DNA of 64,000 bases from Vibrio pelagius. Lineage in GTDB: Bacteria > Pseudomonadota > Gammaproteobacteria > Enterobacterales > Vibrionaceae. The stretch is from contig NZ_AP025504.1 in NCBI RefSeq assembly GCF_024347575.1, forward strand, positions 62,001-126,000, read 5' to 3'. This document shows, in pieces, positions 52,550 to 62,640 of this stretch. A program made the position numbers and the translations under genes. The notes below the pieces were generated by a model. That model saw nothing but the letters and a program-made list of their open reading frames with translations, was not told the origin of the DNA and ran no database searches. Each line of letters starts with the position of its first letter. Position 1 is the stretch's first letter.

Positions 52550-53683
52550 ATGACTCAAGAACAAGCAACTCAAGACCTGTTAAAAACACCTCTACATGCC
52601 CTGCACGTAGAAGTTGGTGCAAAGATGGTTCCTTTCGCTGGCTACGATATGCCAGTTCAATACCCACTCGGGGTTAAGAAAGAGCACTTACACACGCGTG
52701 ACGCAGCAGGTCTGTTTGATGTTTCTCACATGGGCCAGTTGCGTCTTCACGGTGAGAATGCAGCAGCGGCTCTAGAGACGCTAGTTCCAGTAGACATCAT
52801 CGACCTGCCTTCTGGTAAGCAGCGTTATGCGTTCTTTACCAATGAGCAAGGCGGTATCATGGACGATCTTATGGTAGCTAATCTAGGTGACCATTTGTTC
52901 GTTGTGGTCAACGCGGCTTGCAAAACACAAGACATCGACCACCTAACCGCGCACCTTCCAAGTGATGTAGAGCTTGAAGTGATCGACGACCGTGCTCTAC
53001 TTGCATTACAAGGTCCTAAGGCATCTGAAGTACTGGCTCGTTTCCAACCAAGCGTCGCGGATATGCTTTTCATGGACGTGCAAAAAGTCGACATCGATGG
53101 TGTTGAGTGCATAGTAAGTCGCAGTGGTTACACGGGTGAAGATGGTTACGAAATCTCAGTTCCAAATGAGCACGCTGAAGCACTTGCTCGCAAGCTGACC
53201 GCAGAAGCTGAAGTAGAATGGATTGGCCTTGGTGCTCGCGATTCACTGCGTCTAGAGTGTGGCCTGTGTCTATACGGTCACGATTTAGATACAACAACGA
53301 CACCGGTAGAAGCAAGCCTACTATGGGGCATTCAAAAAGTTCGTCGTACTGACGGTGAGCGTGCTGGCGGTTTCCCTGGTGCTGATATCATTCTTGAGCA
53401 AATCGCGACCAAAGACGTGCAACGCAAACGTGTTGGTTTAGTTGGTCAAACTAAAGCCCCCGTACGTGAAGGTGCTGAGCTGTTTGATGCTGAAGGCAAT
53501 AAAGTCGGTGTGGTAACGAGTGGTACTGCTGGTCCTAACGCGGGTAAGCCGGTTTCAATGGCGTACGTTCGCACTGATCTTGCTGCTATTGGTACAGAAG
53601 TCTTTGCTGAAGTTCGTGGTAAGAAACTACCAATGACAGTAGAAAAAATGCCATTCGTACCTCAGCGCTACTACCGTGGCTAA
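52550..53683 (+). CDS. gcvT: Aminomethyltransferase, T-protein
   Basis: The protein has the GcvT signature (PLHALHVEVGAKMVPFAGYDMPVQYPLG, and later GYTGEDGYEI and LGARDSLRLECGLCLYGHD). It moves the one-carbon unit from GcvH to tetrahydrofolate and releases ammonia. GGAG lies 6 bases before the ATG at 52550, which is chosen over an in-frame ATG at 52538. The product is then 377 residues. It is separated from gcvH and gcvP by the regulator and transcribed in the opposite direction. Confidence 0.95.
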   Translation: MTQEQATQDLLKTPLHALHVEVGAKMVPFAGYDMPVQYPLGVKKEHLHTRDAAGLFDVSHMGQLRLHGENAAAALETLVPVDIIDLPSGKQRYAFFTNEQGGIMDDLMVANLGDHLFVVVNAACKTQDIDHLTAHLPSDVELEVIDDRALLALQGPKASEVLARFQPSVADMLFMDVQKVDIDGVECIVSRSGYTGEDGYEISVPNEHAEALARKLTAEAEVEWIGLGARDSLRLECGLCLYGHDLDTTTTPVEASLLWGIQKVRRTDGERAGGFPGADIILEQIATKDVQRKRVGLVGQTKAPVREGAELFDAEGNKVGVVTSGTAGPNAGKPVSMAYVRTDLAAIGTEVFAEVRGKKLPMTVEKMPFVPQRYYRG

Positions 53684-53716
53684 TCATCAATATTATTAAC
53701 TGATTGTTTTCTTTGA

Positions 53717-53766
53717 CCCCTTATTATCCCAATGTTTATCTGGTCGATAATAAGGGGTTTTGTTTT
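53717..53766 (+). terminator. Terminator after gcvT
   Basis: CCCCTTATTATC and GATAATAAGGGG form a 12-bp stem with a 17-nt loop, followed by TTTTGTTTTT. Confidence 0.85.
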
Positions 53767-53894
53767 TGTCTAACTTATTGAACATCATGAGGATGATCGA
53801 CATCTGATCGTTAGATTAGTTAATGTTTTACAATTTAAGCCGCTATACTGAAGGGTATTCAATAAGTGTATCCTGAAGGTGTAGGAGAGTGGAA

Positions 53895-55004
53895 ATGAAA
53901 AGCGCACTATCGAAGAAATGGATAATGGCAGGCGCACTTCCTCTGATCGGAAGTTTTGCTGTGTGTGCGGATACCACAGACACAATCACTCCACCCAATG
54001 CCAATTTAGAATCCAATATTGAGATTACCCCTTATATTGTTAACGGCAGTAATGCTTCGGTGTCGGATTTTCCCTCTATAGCTGCTCTTTTTATCGATAG
54101 CCTCGAATACGATAACTTCTATTCAAGTAATCCATATTGCGGTGCGACGATTCTCGACCAATACCATGTACTTACTGCTGCTCACTGTATCTATGGTAAC
54201 GAAGCTGCACAGTTGTTTACTACCGTTGTACCTCAACTCGAAAACGTAAATGACTACCCTTTCGGCAACATTCAACGTTACCGCGTCACTGAAATCTATT
54301 ATCGAAACGATTACGACAACAGGCTGAGCCAACTGCTGGCAAACGATATCGCAATTCTAAAGTTATCGGAAGCGATGAACATTGATACAGTGAACGATAT
54401 TGTTAAGCGTCCAAGCAGTGAGGCCTACCGAAGCACGTTTGGTGCACCCGAATTCGTGGCGATAGGTCATGGTGATACGTCTTCAGGCTTTGATGCAACA
54501 ACGCGACTCCAGCAAGTTGACCTTAACTTAGTTAGCAACTCGGTGTGTCGAACTGTCTTTACCAATGGTTCAGCAATCACTGATAGACAGATATGTTTTG
54601 ATGGCGATTTTAGCTCTTTTACGCAGTTACGTGGAGGAACGTGCCAAGGGGATTCGGGTGGTCCGGTATATTGGAAAGATGGTTCAAGCTACGTTCAGGT
54701 AGGTATTACTAGTTTCGGTCCAAGTCAATGTGGGGATCCAAATGCTGGAGCGACTTCTGTGTTTACTGAAATTTATGACTATCGTTTGTGGATTAACAGC
54801 GTGCTTAGTGGCTCTGAAACACCACGAGCAACATCAAGCGATTTACAACGCACGACTTATTTAAATCAGCATGGAACCATTCAGTCGGAGAGTGGCTCAA
54901 GTGAAGCGGGCGGAGTGTTGTCTACGCTATGGCTTGGAGTTCTTCTTGTATTAGGGTTAAGAAGAACTCACTCTATTCGAATCTTACGAAGTTCTGGACG
55001 ATAA
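53895..55004 (+). CDS. Secreted trypsin-like serine protease with GlyGly-CTERM-like tail
   Basis: From the ATG at 53895 (AGGAGA upstream; a GTG at 53889 is rejected) the protein is 369 residues. It has a signal peptide (to about 25) and a short pro-region. The S1 protease domain starts near IVNGSNA, with catalytic H97 (LTAAHC), D151 (NDIAIL) and S254 (GDSGGP). Six or more cysteines can form disulfides. The C-terminus has a Ser/Gly-rich linker, a GG, a hydrophobic helix and RR, as in GlyGly-CTERM proteins such as Vibrio VesB, which are processed by rhombosortase after type II secretion. It overlaps the convergent next gene by 21 bases. Confidence 0.88.
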   Translation: MKSALSKKWIMAGALPLIGSFAVCADTTDTITPPNANLESNIEITPYIVNGSNASVSDFPSIAALFIDSLEYDNFYSSNPYCGATILDQYHVLTAAHCIYGNEAAQLFTTVVPQLENVNDYPFGNIQRYRVTEIYYRNDYDNRLSQLLANDIAILKLSEAMNIDTVNDIVKRPSSEAYRSTFGAPEFVAIGHGDTSSGFDATTRLQQVDLNLVSNSVCRTVFTNGSAITDRQICFDGDFSSFTQLRGGTCQGDSGGPVYWKDGSSYVQVGITSFGPSQCGDPNAGATSVFTEIYDYRLWINSVLSGSETPRATSSDLQRTTYLNQHGTIQSESGSSEAGGVLSTLWLGVLLVLGLRRTHSIRILRSSGR

Positions 55005-55313
55005 CCTTTCCAATAACTCATCAATTTCTAAGATCGCTTTGTCTATGTGTAAAACACCTAATCGAGCGATCTTTTTCTCTTCTGGTGTCAGTGAATTAAA
55101 GCCTTTGTCCACCTCTGCTTTAGTTAGGCTGTGGCTGTGAAGTAGTAACTCCTTGCAAGTGAGCAGTCGAAATTGAACTGCGGTGATTTCTGCGATTGGG
55201 TTACGAGTGTCTAGCAACTGTTTAATACAGGGAAATATTATTCTGAAGCGATCTGCAATGTCGTTTTTTGCATCGCTAGTTTTTGCATTTTGCAATTTAT
55301 TTGGTCTTCCCAA
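54984..55313 (-). CDS. Small soluble protein, unknown function
   Basis: The 109-residue protein is charged and mostly helical (LTPEEKKIARLGVLHIDKAILEIDELLERL) and has no signal peptide. I recognise no family. The ATG is at 55313. It is divergent from the XRE gene at 55495, with 181 bases between them that could hold a shared control region. That could be a regulator-target pair, but this is not shown. Confidence 0.55.
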   Translation of the reverse strand: MGRPNKLQNAKTSDAKNDIADRFRIIFPCIKQLLDTRNPIAEITAVQFRLLTCKELLLHSHSLTKAEVDKGFNSLTPEEKKIARLGVLHIDKAILEIDELLERLSSRTS

Positions 55314-55494
55314 GAGTTATTTTAGTTTGTTTGTTTCTTGCGCCAAATTTATTAACTAACGCAAGTTGATTGAAAAATAATATATTTTAGGTGCCGCATC
55401 ATATGCCACTGTGCGTTTATGTAAATAGTTTATACCCAATTTGGTCTGCTTTTTGCTGAAAATAGGACATAGGTGTCTTTTCAGGGGTAAGAGT

Positions 55495-55812
55495 ATGTCG
55501 AATGAACCCATAGTGATGGCAATTGTTGAACGAAGAAAACGAGCCAACCTTTCGCAAGAAAAACTCTCGTCGATGGCCGGGATGAGTTTGAAAACATATC
55601 AGAGGATTGAAAGGGGCGAAGCCGATATCAAAATGTCGCAGTATCGATCGTTAACGCGATCGCTAGCGATATCAGATTTAGATCTTGTGATGGATACTTT
55701 AGACGCAAGTCAAACGACGGTTAATGATGTAGCAGCCGTGTCTAGACTCCTAACGGACAAGCAAAGAAAGCTGTTGATAAAGCTGATCTTATCCTTAACG
55801 AAAGAGCAGTAA
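55495..55812 (+). CDS. Small XRE-family HTH protein
   Basis: The 105-residue protein has a helix-turn-helix near the N-terminus (IVERRKRANLSQEKLSSMAGMSLKTYQRIERGEADIKMSQYRSLTRSLAI). A short helical tail follows. An upstream open stretch to a TTG at 55441 has no support, while the ATG at 55495 fits the fold. The target is unknown. The divergent gene at 55313 is the obvious candidate. Confidence 0.75.
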   Translation: MSNEPIVMAIVERRKRANLSQEKLSSMAGMSLKTYQRIERGEADIKMSQYRSLTRSLAISDLDLVMDTLDASQTTVNDVAAVSRLLTDKQRKLLIKLILSLTKEQ

Positions 55813-55851
55813 TCTTTACGGCTATACTAAAGTGGGCGATCCAAATATCGC

Positions 55852-56262
55852 TTAATTTACTCGGCCACGCAGCTGCTTGGTGTTACTACGCTGTTTTTTC
55901 TTTTCTAAGCGCTTCTTCTGAGAAGATTTAGTCGGTTTGGTAGCACGTCTAGTCTTGGTCACTTTTGTTGCTTCTAGGATCAAGGCCTTTAGCCTATTGA
56001 GCGCATCCTCTCTGTTCTGTTCTTGTGTTCTGAACTGTTGCGCTTTAATGATGATCACACCCTCTGTAGTGACACGGCTGTCTTTTAACGCTAATAGTCT
56101 CTCTTTGTAAAAATCAGGTAGGGTAGAACGATGGATATCAAAGCGCAGATGGATGGCACTAGATACTTTGTTCACATTTTGCCCGCCAGAACCTTGAGCA
56201 CGAATTGCGGTAAGTTGAATCTCCCAAGCTTGTATTGAGACGTTATTCGATATTTGCAGCAT
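55852..56262 (-). CDS. arfB: Alternative ribosome rescue factor ArfB (YaeJ)
   Basis: The 136-residue protein has the peptidyl-tRNA hydrolase loop GSGGQNVNKV with G26-G27-Q28. Its basic C-terminal tail (TKSSQKKRLEKKKQRSNTKQLRGR) enters the empty mRNA channel of stalled ribosomes in ArfB. It releases peptides from ribosomes stalled without a stop codon. Length and tail set it apart from PrfA/PrfB. It is monocistronic. Confidence 0.92.
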   Translation of the reverse strand: MLQISNNVSIQAWEIQLTAIRAQGSGGQNVNKVSSAIHLRFDIHRSTLPDFYKERLLALKDSRVTTEGVIIIKAQQFRTQEQNREDALNRLKALILEATKVTKTRRATKPTKSSQKKRLEKKKQRSNTKQLRGRVN

Positions 56263-56364
56263 AACGATTGATAAATATTAAATTGATAAATGTAAAAAAA
56301 TGTTGGCTCATGATACTCGTAATTGGGTATGGTAGCAGTAGTTTTATTTTAGAGTGACAAAGCG

Positions 56365-56970
56365 ATGACGATTGATCTAACGAAGTACGAAGGCTTAATT
56401 TTCGATATGGATGGTACCCTGATTGATACCATGCCGGCACATATCCAAGCGTGGCAGCAAACGGCTAATCATTTTGGATTTGAATTTGAAGCGTCTTGGT
56501 TACATAGCCTAGGTGGTATGCCGAGCTACAAGATAGCGGGCGAAGTAAACGCAAAATACGGTTTGAGTTTGGATCCGAAAGCGGTGTCGGCATTTAAGAT
56601 GGAAGCGTTTTCTAGTATTGAAAATAAAGGCAATGTGATCTCGTGTACCCATGATTTATTGTTAGAGCATTATGGAGAAAAACGACTGGCGGTGGGAACG
56701 GGTAGTCAGCGTAAAAGTGCAGAAAGCCTGCTTACTAAGACTGATATTTTGCCTAAGTTAGACGCCTTGGTTACCGCAACCGATGTTGAGCGTCACAAAC
56801 CTAACCCTGATACTTTTTTAGATGCATGTAGAGGAATGGGCTTGTCACCCGATCAATGTGTTGTATTTGAAGACACGGATCTGGGGAAACAAGCGGCTCA
56901 CGCGGCGAATATGGACTGCATTATGGTCGTCAAAGGTGAGCAATTGATGTTCTATCCAAGGCCTGATTGA
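56365..56970 (+). CDS. yqaB: HAD phosphatase, YqaB/beta-phosphoglucomutase family
   Basis: The 201-residue protein has HAD motif I DMDGTLIDT with D14 and D16. Motif II lies in VGTGSQR, motif III in RHKPNPD (K), and motif IV in VVFEDTDLG. A small helical cap is present. E. coli YqaB dephosphorylates fructose-1-phosphate and related sugar phosphates. The same use is inferred here. Confidence 0.88.
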   Translation: MTIDLTKYEGLIFDMDGTLIDTMPAHIQAWQQTANHFGFEFEASWLHSLGGMPSYKIAGEVNAKYGLSLDPKAVSAFKMEAFSSIENKGNVISCTHDLLLEHYGEKRLAVGTGSQRKSAESLLTKTDILPKLDALVTATDVERHKPNPDTFLDACRGMGLSPDQCVVFEDTDLGKQAAHAANMDCIMVVKGEQLMFYPRPD

Positions 56971-57098
56971 TACGATTACTTTGGAATGAAGTAATCAGTA
57001 TTAATACCATTGAGGCGAGCTAAAAATGGCTATTACTTCTATTTCCTGAAATTGGAGACGATCAGTAAGAGCCATATTTATGTCTAGCTATTGATATG

Positions 57099-59003
57099 CT
57101 AAGCGATTTGCTCCATTTCACTGTCAAGGAACAGGCAGATGGTATTTCTTCCATTTGCTTTCGCTTCATACAGCGCCAAGTCTGCGCATTTGTAGCTGAG
57201 TTTAGAGTCATGAGTTAGATTGGTTACGCCACCACTGACCGTGACTTGGTCATCAAACTCCAGCGATATTGCAACCCTCAGACGATTCAGCACACTGTAA
57301 GCTTCGTTTGGCTTAGTATGAGGAAGTACAATACCAAACTCTTCACCGCCAATACGCGCTACAAAATCGGTTTCACGACACTCTCTTTGTAACACTCCAG
57401 CGACGACTTGAATCACCTTATCGCCATAGTCATGCCCAAAAGTATCATTGATACGTTTGAAGTGGTCAATGTCGATAATGGCTAAACAAGATTGTTCAAA
57501 CTCAGGGTAGCGGGCGACGCGGTTACACTCATCACGCAGCTCTTCATCAAATTTTCGGCGATTCCAACAACCAGCCAGACCGTCTTTTTCACTTAGGTTA
57601 CGCAGTTTGTTTTCTAGCTCTTTGCGTTTGCTGATATCGACAAATGACGCAACGTAGAACTGAATGACATTGTTTGAATCTTTGATCGTCTGAATTCTTA
57701 AGATTTCCGTAATCAGAGAGCCGTCTTTGCGACGGTTGATCACTTCGCCCTCCCACATACCGCGCTCATTAATGATCGCCCACATACGCATGTAGAACTC
57801 TTGATTATTCTTCCCAGAAGCGAACATTGAAGGCTGTTTGCCTTTGACCTCTTCTAAGGTATAGCCGCTCATACGAGTAAATTCGCGATTAACCTTAATG
57901 ATGCGATTGTTTCTGTCTGTAATAACCAACGCAGACATGCCGTTCATGGCCGCTTTAGCCAGTTGGCTCTCAATACTGTTCTTCTTATGGTTGATGTTCC
58001 AAGCGACAAAAGCACCAGAGACGATTGAGATGAGTATCGAAAGAGTGGCTAGCTGAATGATGATTGCTGTATATTCATTTTGGTATTGCTCACGAAGTTG
58101 TTGATTATCAACGTGCAACACCATATATACAGGCCCTTCTAGCTGTTCAATACTAGGGCTGATATCCTCGTAGAAATACCAATCTGTACCATCAAAATAA
58201 CTGTCACTACGTTGCTGTCGAATCTCGTTCCAAAGCTCTGGATGAGTCACAGCGTAGGTTTTGTCTGCACGAGCATCAATAAGATGACCAAAGGCTTGGT
58301 CTGGAACTGGAGACATCAATATATGGCCTGAGCCGTTAATCAAGATGGGTTGTGCCAGCGAAGAGCCAAAGGTGTATTGAAGTCGTTCGTATATTTCTAC
58401 CATGTTCAAGTTGACAATGAAGTAGCCAACAATACGACCTTCTATTGCAACTGGAGTCATGACTCGTAGTGTAGGAAGCAGGGGCGTCACTGGTTCACCG
58501 TTTTGATACTCTAAGTCGATACCAAAAGACGCTATCTCGCCGACTTTTAACTGCTGCACTGCAGTGAAATAGTCGCGGGACGCCTTGTTTTGCAGCTCAC
58601 TCTCAGGAACAACGCCGGCTTTTCCGTCGTGATAGTTGATGCGTATTGTTTCGTTGCCTTCAAGGTCGAGGTAGCGAAGTTGAGAGTAGTATTTTTGCCC
58701 ATTGGCCAACATCAGCCAGAGATCTTGTAGAGCTTGGATGCTATCGGTTGAAGCTGATTGTACAGCACGTTTGAGCGTGGATGATTCAGCAATGGCAGGA
58801 ATGGTGTTAGAAACTTCACGCATGACTAAACCCAGTTCGTGAAAACTGTATTCAATTTGATTTTGGCTAGCCTGTTTAATGTTCGTGTCGTATTGCGCTT
58901 TTATGCGATCAAATTCGGAGTTGATGTATAAAGCGGGAACTATTCCGAGGGCTAGGAGAGTACAGAGAAATTGGCCTAAGAGTCTTTTTATGCTTACTTT
59001 CAT
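57099..59003 (-). CDS. Membrane Cache-PAS-GGDEF protein (diguanylate cyclase)
   Basis: From the ATG at 59003 (GGGGAA upstream) the protein is 634 residues. It has a first membrane helix (about 10-28), a periplasmic dCache-like domain and a second helix (about 320-340). A PAS domain (about 350-465, NRIIKVNREFTRMSGYTLEEVKGKQPSMF) precedes a GGDEF domain. The catalytic motif is GGEEF at 552-556, and the inhibitory RETD site eight residues upstream is intact. It should make c-di-GMP under product inhibition. It stands alone. Confidence 0.92.
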   Translation of the reverse strand: MKVSIKRLLGQFLCTLLALGIVPALYINSEFDRIKAQYDTNIKQASQNQIEYSFHELGLVMREVSNTIPAIAESSTLKRAVQSASTDSIQALQDLWLMLANGQKYYSQLRYLDLEGNETIRINYHDGKAGVVPESELQNKASRDYFTAVQQLKVGEIASFGIDLEYQNGEPVTPLLPTLRVMTPVAIEGRIVGYFIVNLNMVEIYERLQYTFGSSLAQPILINGSGHILMSPVPDQAFGHLIDARADKTYAVTHPELWNEIRQQRSDSYFDGTDWYFYEDISPSIEQLEGPVYMVLHVDNQQLREQYQNEYTAIIIQLATLSILISIVSGAFVAWNINHKKNSIESQLAKAAMNGMSALVITDRNNRIIKVNREFTRMSGYTLEEVKGKQPSMFASGKNNQEFYMRMWAIINERGMWEGEVINRRKDGSLITEILRIQTIKDSNNVIQFYVASFVDISKRKELENKLRNLSEKDGLAGCWNRRKFDEELRDECNRVARYPEFEQSCLAIIDIDHFKRINDTFGHDYGDKVIQVVAGVLQRECRETDFVARIGGEEFGIVLPHTKPNEAYSVLNRLRVAISLEFDDQVTVSGGVTNLTHDSKLSYKCADLALYEAKANGRNTICLFLDSEMEQIA

Positions 59004-59199
59004 TACATTCCCCAAAGAATCAGCGCAATACTATAGATTTCATGGGGGTATTAATGTGATCTTTACCCAGAACTTAAGAGCTCGATCTCCTAGGTGAGAG
59101 GTATGTGTGCAATTTGTTGCTTTTGTGTGCAAATTTCAGGTTATCTTACACTCACCGTGACGATAACCTGCAATTTGCTGTTTCAAGCGCCTATAAACG

Positions 59200-60948
59200 C
59201 TAACTTAAGCCTGTAATTTCGCCATGCTCGTTAATATCTAAAGACATAAACGCTGGTCTATCAGGAAGCCCTGGCATGGTCATTACGTTCCCACATAACG
59301 CATAAACAAATCCTGCACCTGCACAGAGTTTGAGTTCTCGCACAGGAACATCAAACTGAGTTGGGGCGCCTTTAACATGTGCTTCCGTCGAAATCGACAA
59401 TGGTGTTTTAGCTAGACATACCGAAAGGTGGTCAAAGCCATGCTTTTTGAACTCTGTCAGTTGCGATTTGGCTTTGTCAGACAACGTCAAACTGGCTGCG
59501 CCGTAACCCACTTCCGCGACAGCCATCAATTTCTCTTCGAGTGACTGTTCTGTTGTATACAGGGGCTTAAATTGTGCAGGTTTTTCGCAAGCTGCGACGA
59601 CCGCTTTGGCTAAATCCGTTGCGCCTTCTCCGCCTCTACCGAACGCCTCGCTCACCGCCACTGATATGGTGTCGTCGTACTCACGGATCATTGTGGCTAG
59701 TTGCTCGAGTTCTTGGTCTGAGTCTTGTGGGAATCGGTTGATAGCAACTACAACAGGAACGCCATATTTCTTAACGTTATCAATATGCCATTTAAGGTTT
59801 TCAAAACCCGCTACAAGAGCATCAGGGTCGTCGTGGAAGATCGAATCAGGTAGTGGTGTACCTGGCCTTAAATCGTACACCCCCGAATTTGCTTTTAGGC
59901 CTCTAAGCGTTGCTACAATCACTGCGCAGTCTGGTGACTGTTTGGCGGCAGTAGCTTTGATATTGCATGCCTTCTCAAAGCCCATATCAGAACCGAAACC
60001 ACCTTCAGTTACGACGTAATCTGCCAACTTGAGGGCGATATTGTCAGCAATGATCGACGAGTTACCATGAGCAATATTGGCAAAGGGGCCTGCGTGAATC
60101 AGGGTAGGGACGCCTTCTAATGTTTGCATTAATGTTGGCTCGATAGCATCCTTCATTGTCACTGTCATTGCGCCAGCAACTTGGAAGTCTTCAGCTGTTA
60201 GTGGCTCACCGTTTCGATTGTAAGCCAATACAATGCGTCCGATGCGTTTACGCAGGTCTTGTAAGTTCTCTGCGAGCGCGAGAATGGCCATAAGCTCTGA
60301 GGCAGCTGAAATATCAAAGCCGTCTTCACGCTCAAAGCCATTAATGGTTTTACCGTCTTCGTTTTGACCGATGGTAACCATACGTAGAGCACGATCGTTA
60401 TGATCGAGAACCCGTCGCCAAACGACACGTTGAGGGTCAATATTGAGCGCTTTTAAGCCAGAGCGTTGTTCAAAGGCTTCCGTTCCTTCTCGCTTCTCAT
60501 GATACAAACGAGCGTCGATGGCTGCCGATGCAAGGTTATGGGCCGCGGTAACAGAATGAATATCTCCAGTAAGATGGAGGTTCAATTGTTCCATAGGGGC
60601 GACTTGCGAATAACCACCGCCCGCAGCACCGCCTTTGACCCCAAATACTGGCCCCATTGAAGGTTGACGAATACATGCCATTACTGACTGATTAATCGCT
60701 GCTAAACCTTGGCTCAAACCGATTGTTGTGACGGTTTTCCCTTCACCAAGTGGCGTTGGTGTAATTGCGGTAACAAGGATCAGCTTACCTTTTGGTTTCT
60801 CTTCGAGACGCTTTAGGCTTTCTAAAGAGACTTTCGCTTTGTGCAATCCGATAGGTTGGAATTCTTCAGTGGTTAAGCCCGCACCGAGAGCAATATTACG
60901 GATGTTCTTAAGTGAAGAGGAGCGGCAAATTTCAATATCAGACAGCAT
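59200..60948 (-). CDS. fhs: Formate-tetrahydrofolate ligase
   Basis: The 582-residue protein has the family ATP-binding motif [10 protein letters not shown] at 63-72 and conserved [23 protein letters not shown] and [14 protein letters not shown] segments. It joins formate to tetrahydrofolate using ATP, giving 10-formyl-THF for purine synthesis. AAGGA precedes the ATG. A PurR box is 34 bases upstream, and the gene fits with the C1 genes in this window. Confidence 0.95.
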   Translation of the reverse strand: MLSDIEICRSSSLKNIRNIALGAGLTTEEFQPIGLHKAKVSLESLKRLEEKPKGKLILVTAITPTPLGEGKTVTTIGLSQGLAAINQSVMACIRQPSMGPVFGVKGGAAGGGYSQVAPMEQLNLHLTGDIHSVTAAHNLASAAIDARLYHEKREGTEAFEQRSGLKALNIDPQRVVWRRVLDHNDRALRMVTIGQNEDGKTINGFEREDGFDISAASELMAILALAENLQDLRKRIGRIVLAYNRNGEPLTAEDFQVAGAMTVTMKDAIEPTLMQTLEGVPTLIHAGPFANIAHGNSSIIADNIALKLADYVVTEGGFGSDMGFEKACNIKATAAKQSPDCAVIVATLRGLKANSGVYDLRPGTPLPDSIFHDDPDALVAGFENLKWHIDNVKKYGVPVVVAINRFPQDSDQELEQLATMIREYDDTISVAVSEAFGRGGEGATDLAKAVVAACEKPAQFKPLYTTEQSLEEKLMAVAEVGYGAASLTLSDKAKSQLTEFKKHGFDHLSVCLAKTPLSISTEAHVKGAPTQFDVPVRELKLCAGAGFVYALCGNVMTMPGLPDRPAFMSLDINEHGEITGLS

Positions 60949-60981
60949 ATTAAATCCTTATGTTGAAACCGATAAGGTGGT

Positions 60982-60997
60982 ACGAAAACGTTTGCGT
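60982..60997 (-). promoter_or_regulatory. PurR box upstream of fhs
   Basis: On the minus strand ACGCAAACGTTTTCGT is an exact match to the E. coli PurR consensus as I know it. It lies within the likely promoter of fhs. Confidence 0.85.
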
Positions 60998-61148
60998 GGC
61001 GATAATACTGTATAAATCGACTATGTAAAGGCTAAACACGCGAAGTATGTGCTGGAAGATACCAGATTTAGTGAGTCATTGCGCGAGATCAAATCTAGTG
61101 ATGACAACTCATCATGGTTACTGAGGTCTCCTATTGAGTCAGTCGAAA

Positions 61149-61176
61149 ATAAAAAGGGTTGCATAGTGCAACCCTT
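61149..61176 (-). terminator. Terminator of gsk
   Basis: On the minus strand AAGGGTTGC / GCAACCCTT with a 5-nt loop is followed by TTTATTTT. Confidence 0.88.
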
Positions 61177-61200
61177 AATAGAAAAACGTAGAACCTGTGA

Positions 61201-62505
61201 TTAACGATCCCAGTATGCTTCTTCTAAGCTGTCTTCACGCTCTGGAAGCGCGCGACCAAGGCGCGGAGAGTGTTGTGTTAGAACTTCGTAACTTACACGG
61301 TTAGCGTACTTACAGATCTGTGACAGCGACGAGTAAGTCATATAAGGTTGATCATGTTTAGACGAGTTTGGCACGTTCATGTAGTGGTGGCTATTTGCAG
61401 CCATATCATGAAGCAGGGCAGACAATGCAGCATCACCCGCGCCATTGGTGTTCTTAATCTCTAGCGGACCACCAAGGTAAGGTCCAATGTGAGAGTACAC
61501 TTTAACGGGATTGTTACAGTCTGCCTTACGCATCGCGCGGCTAAATTCATATTTATTAAATTCTGGGATGTTTCCTGGAAGAAGAGGCAGCTCAGTTTCA
61601 CGTTTCGCTGTCTCGTCTGTGTAACCTGCCATGTATAGGCCAACAGGACCTGCCGTACACAGAACTAAATCTACCCACTCCAGCGCTTTATCAGCTGCAA
61701 GTAGAGGATCTTTCTCGCCGGTTAGTGCTTGGCCTTCCTCTTCGTTCATCGCAATGATAGAGATATTCTCTTTGATGTAGTCTTGCCACCACTCAGCGTT
61801 ACCTTCGATTACCCACTTAGTGCCTAACGTCAGTACCACTGGCACGTTGTTTTCTTTAGCAATCTCGATAGCACGAGCGACCGCTTTTGGCATTGGATCT
61901 TCTGGTTTACCACGCATTAGGTATGAAGAAACCACCAATGCAGAAGCCTTTTCAAATACATCTTCAGGGATGCTATCTGGACGCAGGTTATTCATTTCAC
62001 CTTCGTTGATCGCAAACGTACGCTCACCATCATCAGAAATAAGGGTGTAACAACGACCGATAGAGCCTTCGACTGTCTGTAGATGGTTTAAGTTCATACG
62101 TGAAGAAGTGCGGCATAGGTAACGGTATGCAAATGAACCAACTTCGATATTACGTGACATAACACCTAGAAGTACCGATTTGCTGTCTGCTAGCACAGAG
62201 TAATTGTGCAGAGTATTACCAATGGTATCACCTGGATATTGATGCGTGATTAGACCGCTCTCTACAAGTTCTTCGTATAGGGCATCAGCTTTGCTCTCTT
62301 CTAAAACGAGAGAGTGACCTTTACTCAGCTCGTATTTAGCAAGGAACTCATCAGAAACACGCGCTTCGATATCTACAATTGTTTGACCAACACCAACAAT
62401 AATCGGGCGAAACAGTTTTGGCGTTTCCTTCATCTGGTTGATGAGTGGATCACGGGCGTGTGTAGGGAAGTAGTGCTTAGATTTGCGCTGTCCAGGAAAT
62501 TTCAT
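61201..62505 (-). CDS. gsk: Inosine/guanosine kinase
   Basis: The 434-residue length equals E. coli Gsk. The PfkB/ribokinase fold is shown by GVGQTIVDIEA near the N-terminus and the catalytic IKNTNGAGDAALSALLHDMA near residue 355. It phosphorylates guanosine and inosine in purine salvage. No clear ribosome site is seen beyond AAAATTTT, but the start MKFPGQRKSKHYFP is the family N-terminus. Confidence 0.95.
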   Translation of the reverse strand: MKFPGQRKSKHYFPTHARDPLINQMKETPKLFRPIIVGVGQTIVDIEARVSDEFLAKYELSKGHSLVLEESKADALYEELVESGLITHQYPGDTIGNTLHNYSVLADSKSVLLGVMSRNIEVGSFAYRYLCRTSSRMNLNHLQTVEGSIGRCYTLISDDGERTFAINEGEMNNLRPDSIPEDVFEKASALVVSSYLMRGKPEDPMPKAVARAIEIAKENNVPVVLTLGTKWVIEGNAEWWQDYIKENISIIAMNEEEGQALTGEKDPLLAADKALEWVDLVLCTAGPVGLYMAGYTDETAKRETELPLLPGNIPEFNKYEFSRAMRKADCNNPVKVYSHIGPYLGGPLEIKNTNGAGDAALSALLHDMAANSHHYMNVPNSSKHDQPYMTYSSLSQICKYANRVSYEVLTQHSPRLGRALPEREDSLEEAYWDR

Positions 62506-62583
62506 AAGAAAATTACAGTGAGAAAATTTTGCCGCATGATATCACAGTTTTTTGTAATATCTTTCATTTTTATTACATTCAGA

Positions 62584-62612
62584 CTCACCTGTACATTGTG
62601 TGTACAGGTGAG
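62584..62612. other. Perfect 12-bp hairpin/palindrome upstream of gsk
   Basis: CTCACCTGTACA and TGTACAGGTGAG are separated by 5 bases. No T-run follows on either strand, so it is not a standard terminator of creA. It may be an operator or processing site. Confidence 0.6.
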
Positions 62613-62640
62613 CGGATAGCAGAAAACGAGTGGCTTATTT

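Noticed and set aside
59606..60019. 137-codon plus-strand frame inside fhs
   Set aside because: It is antisense to a conserved enzyme and has no ribosome site or recognisable domain.
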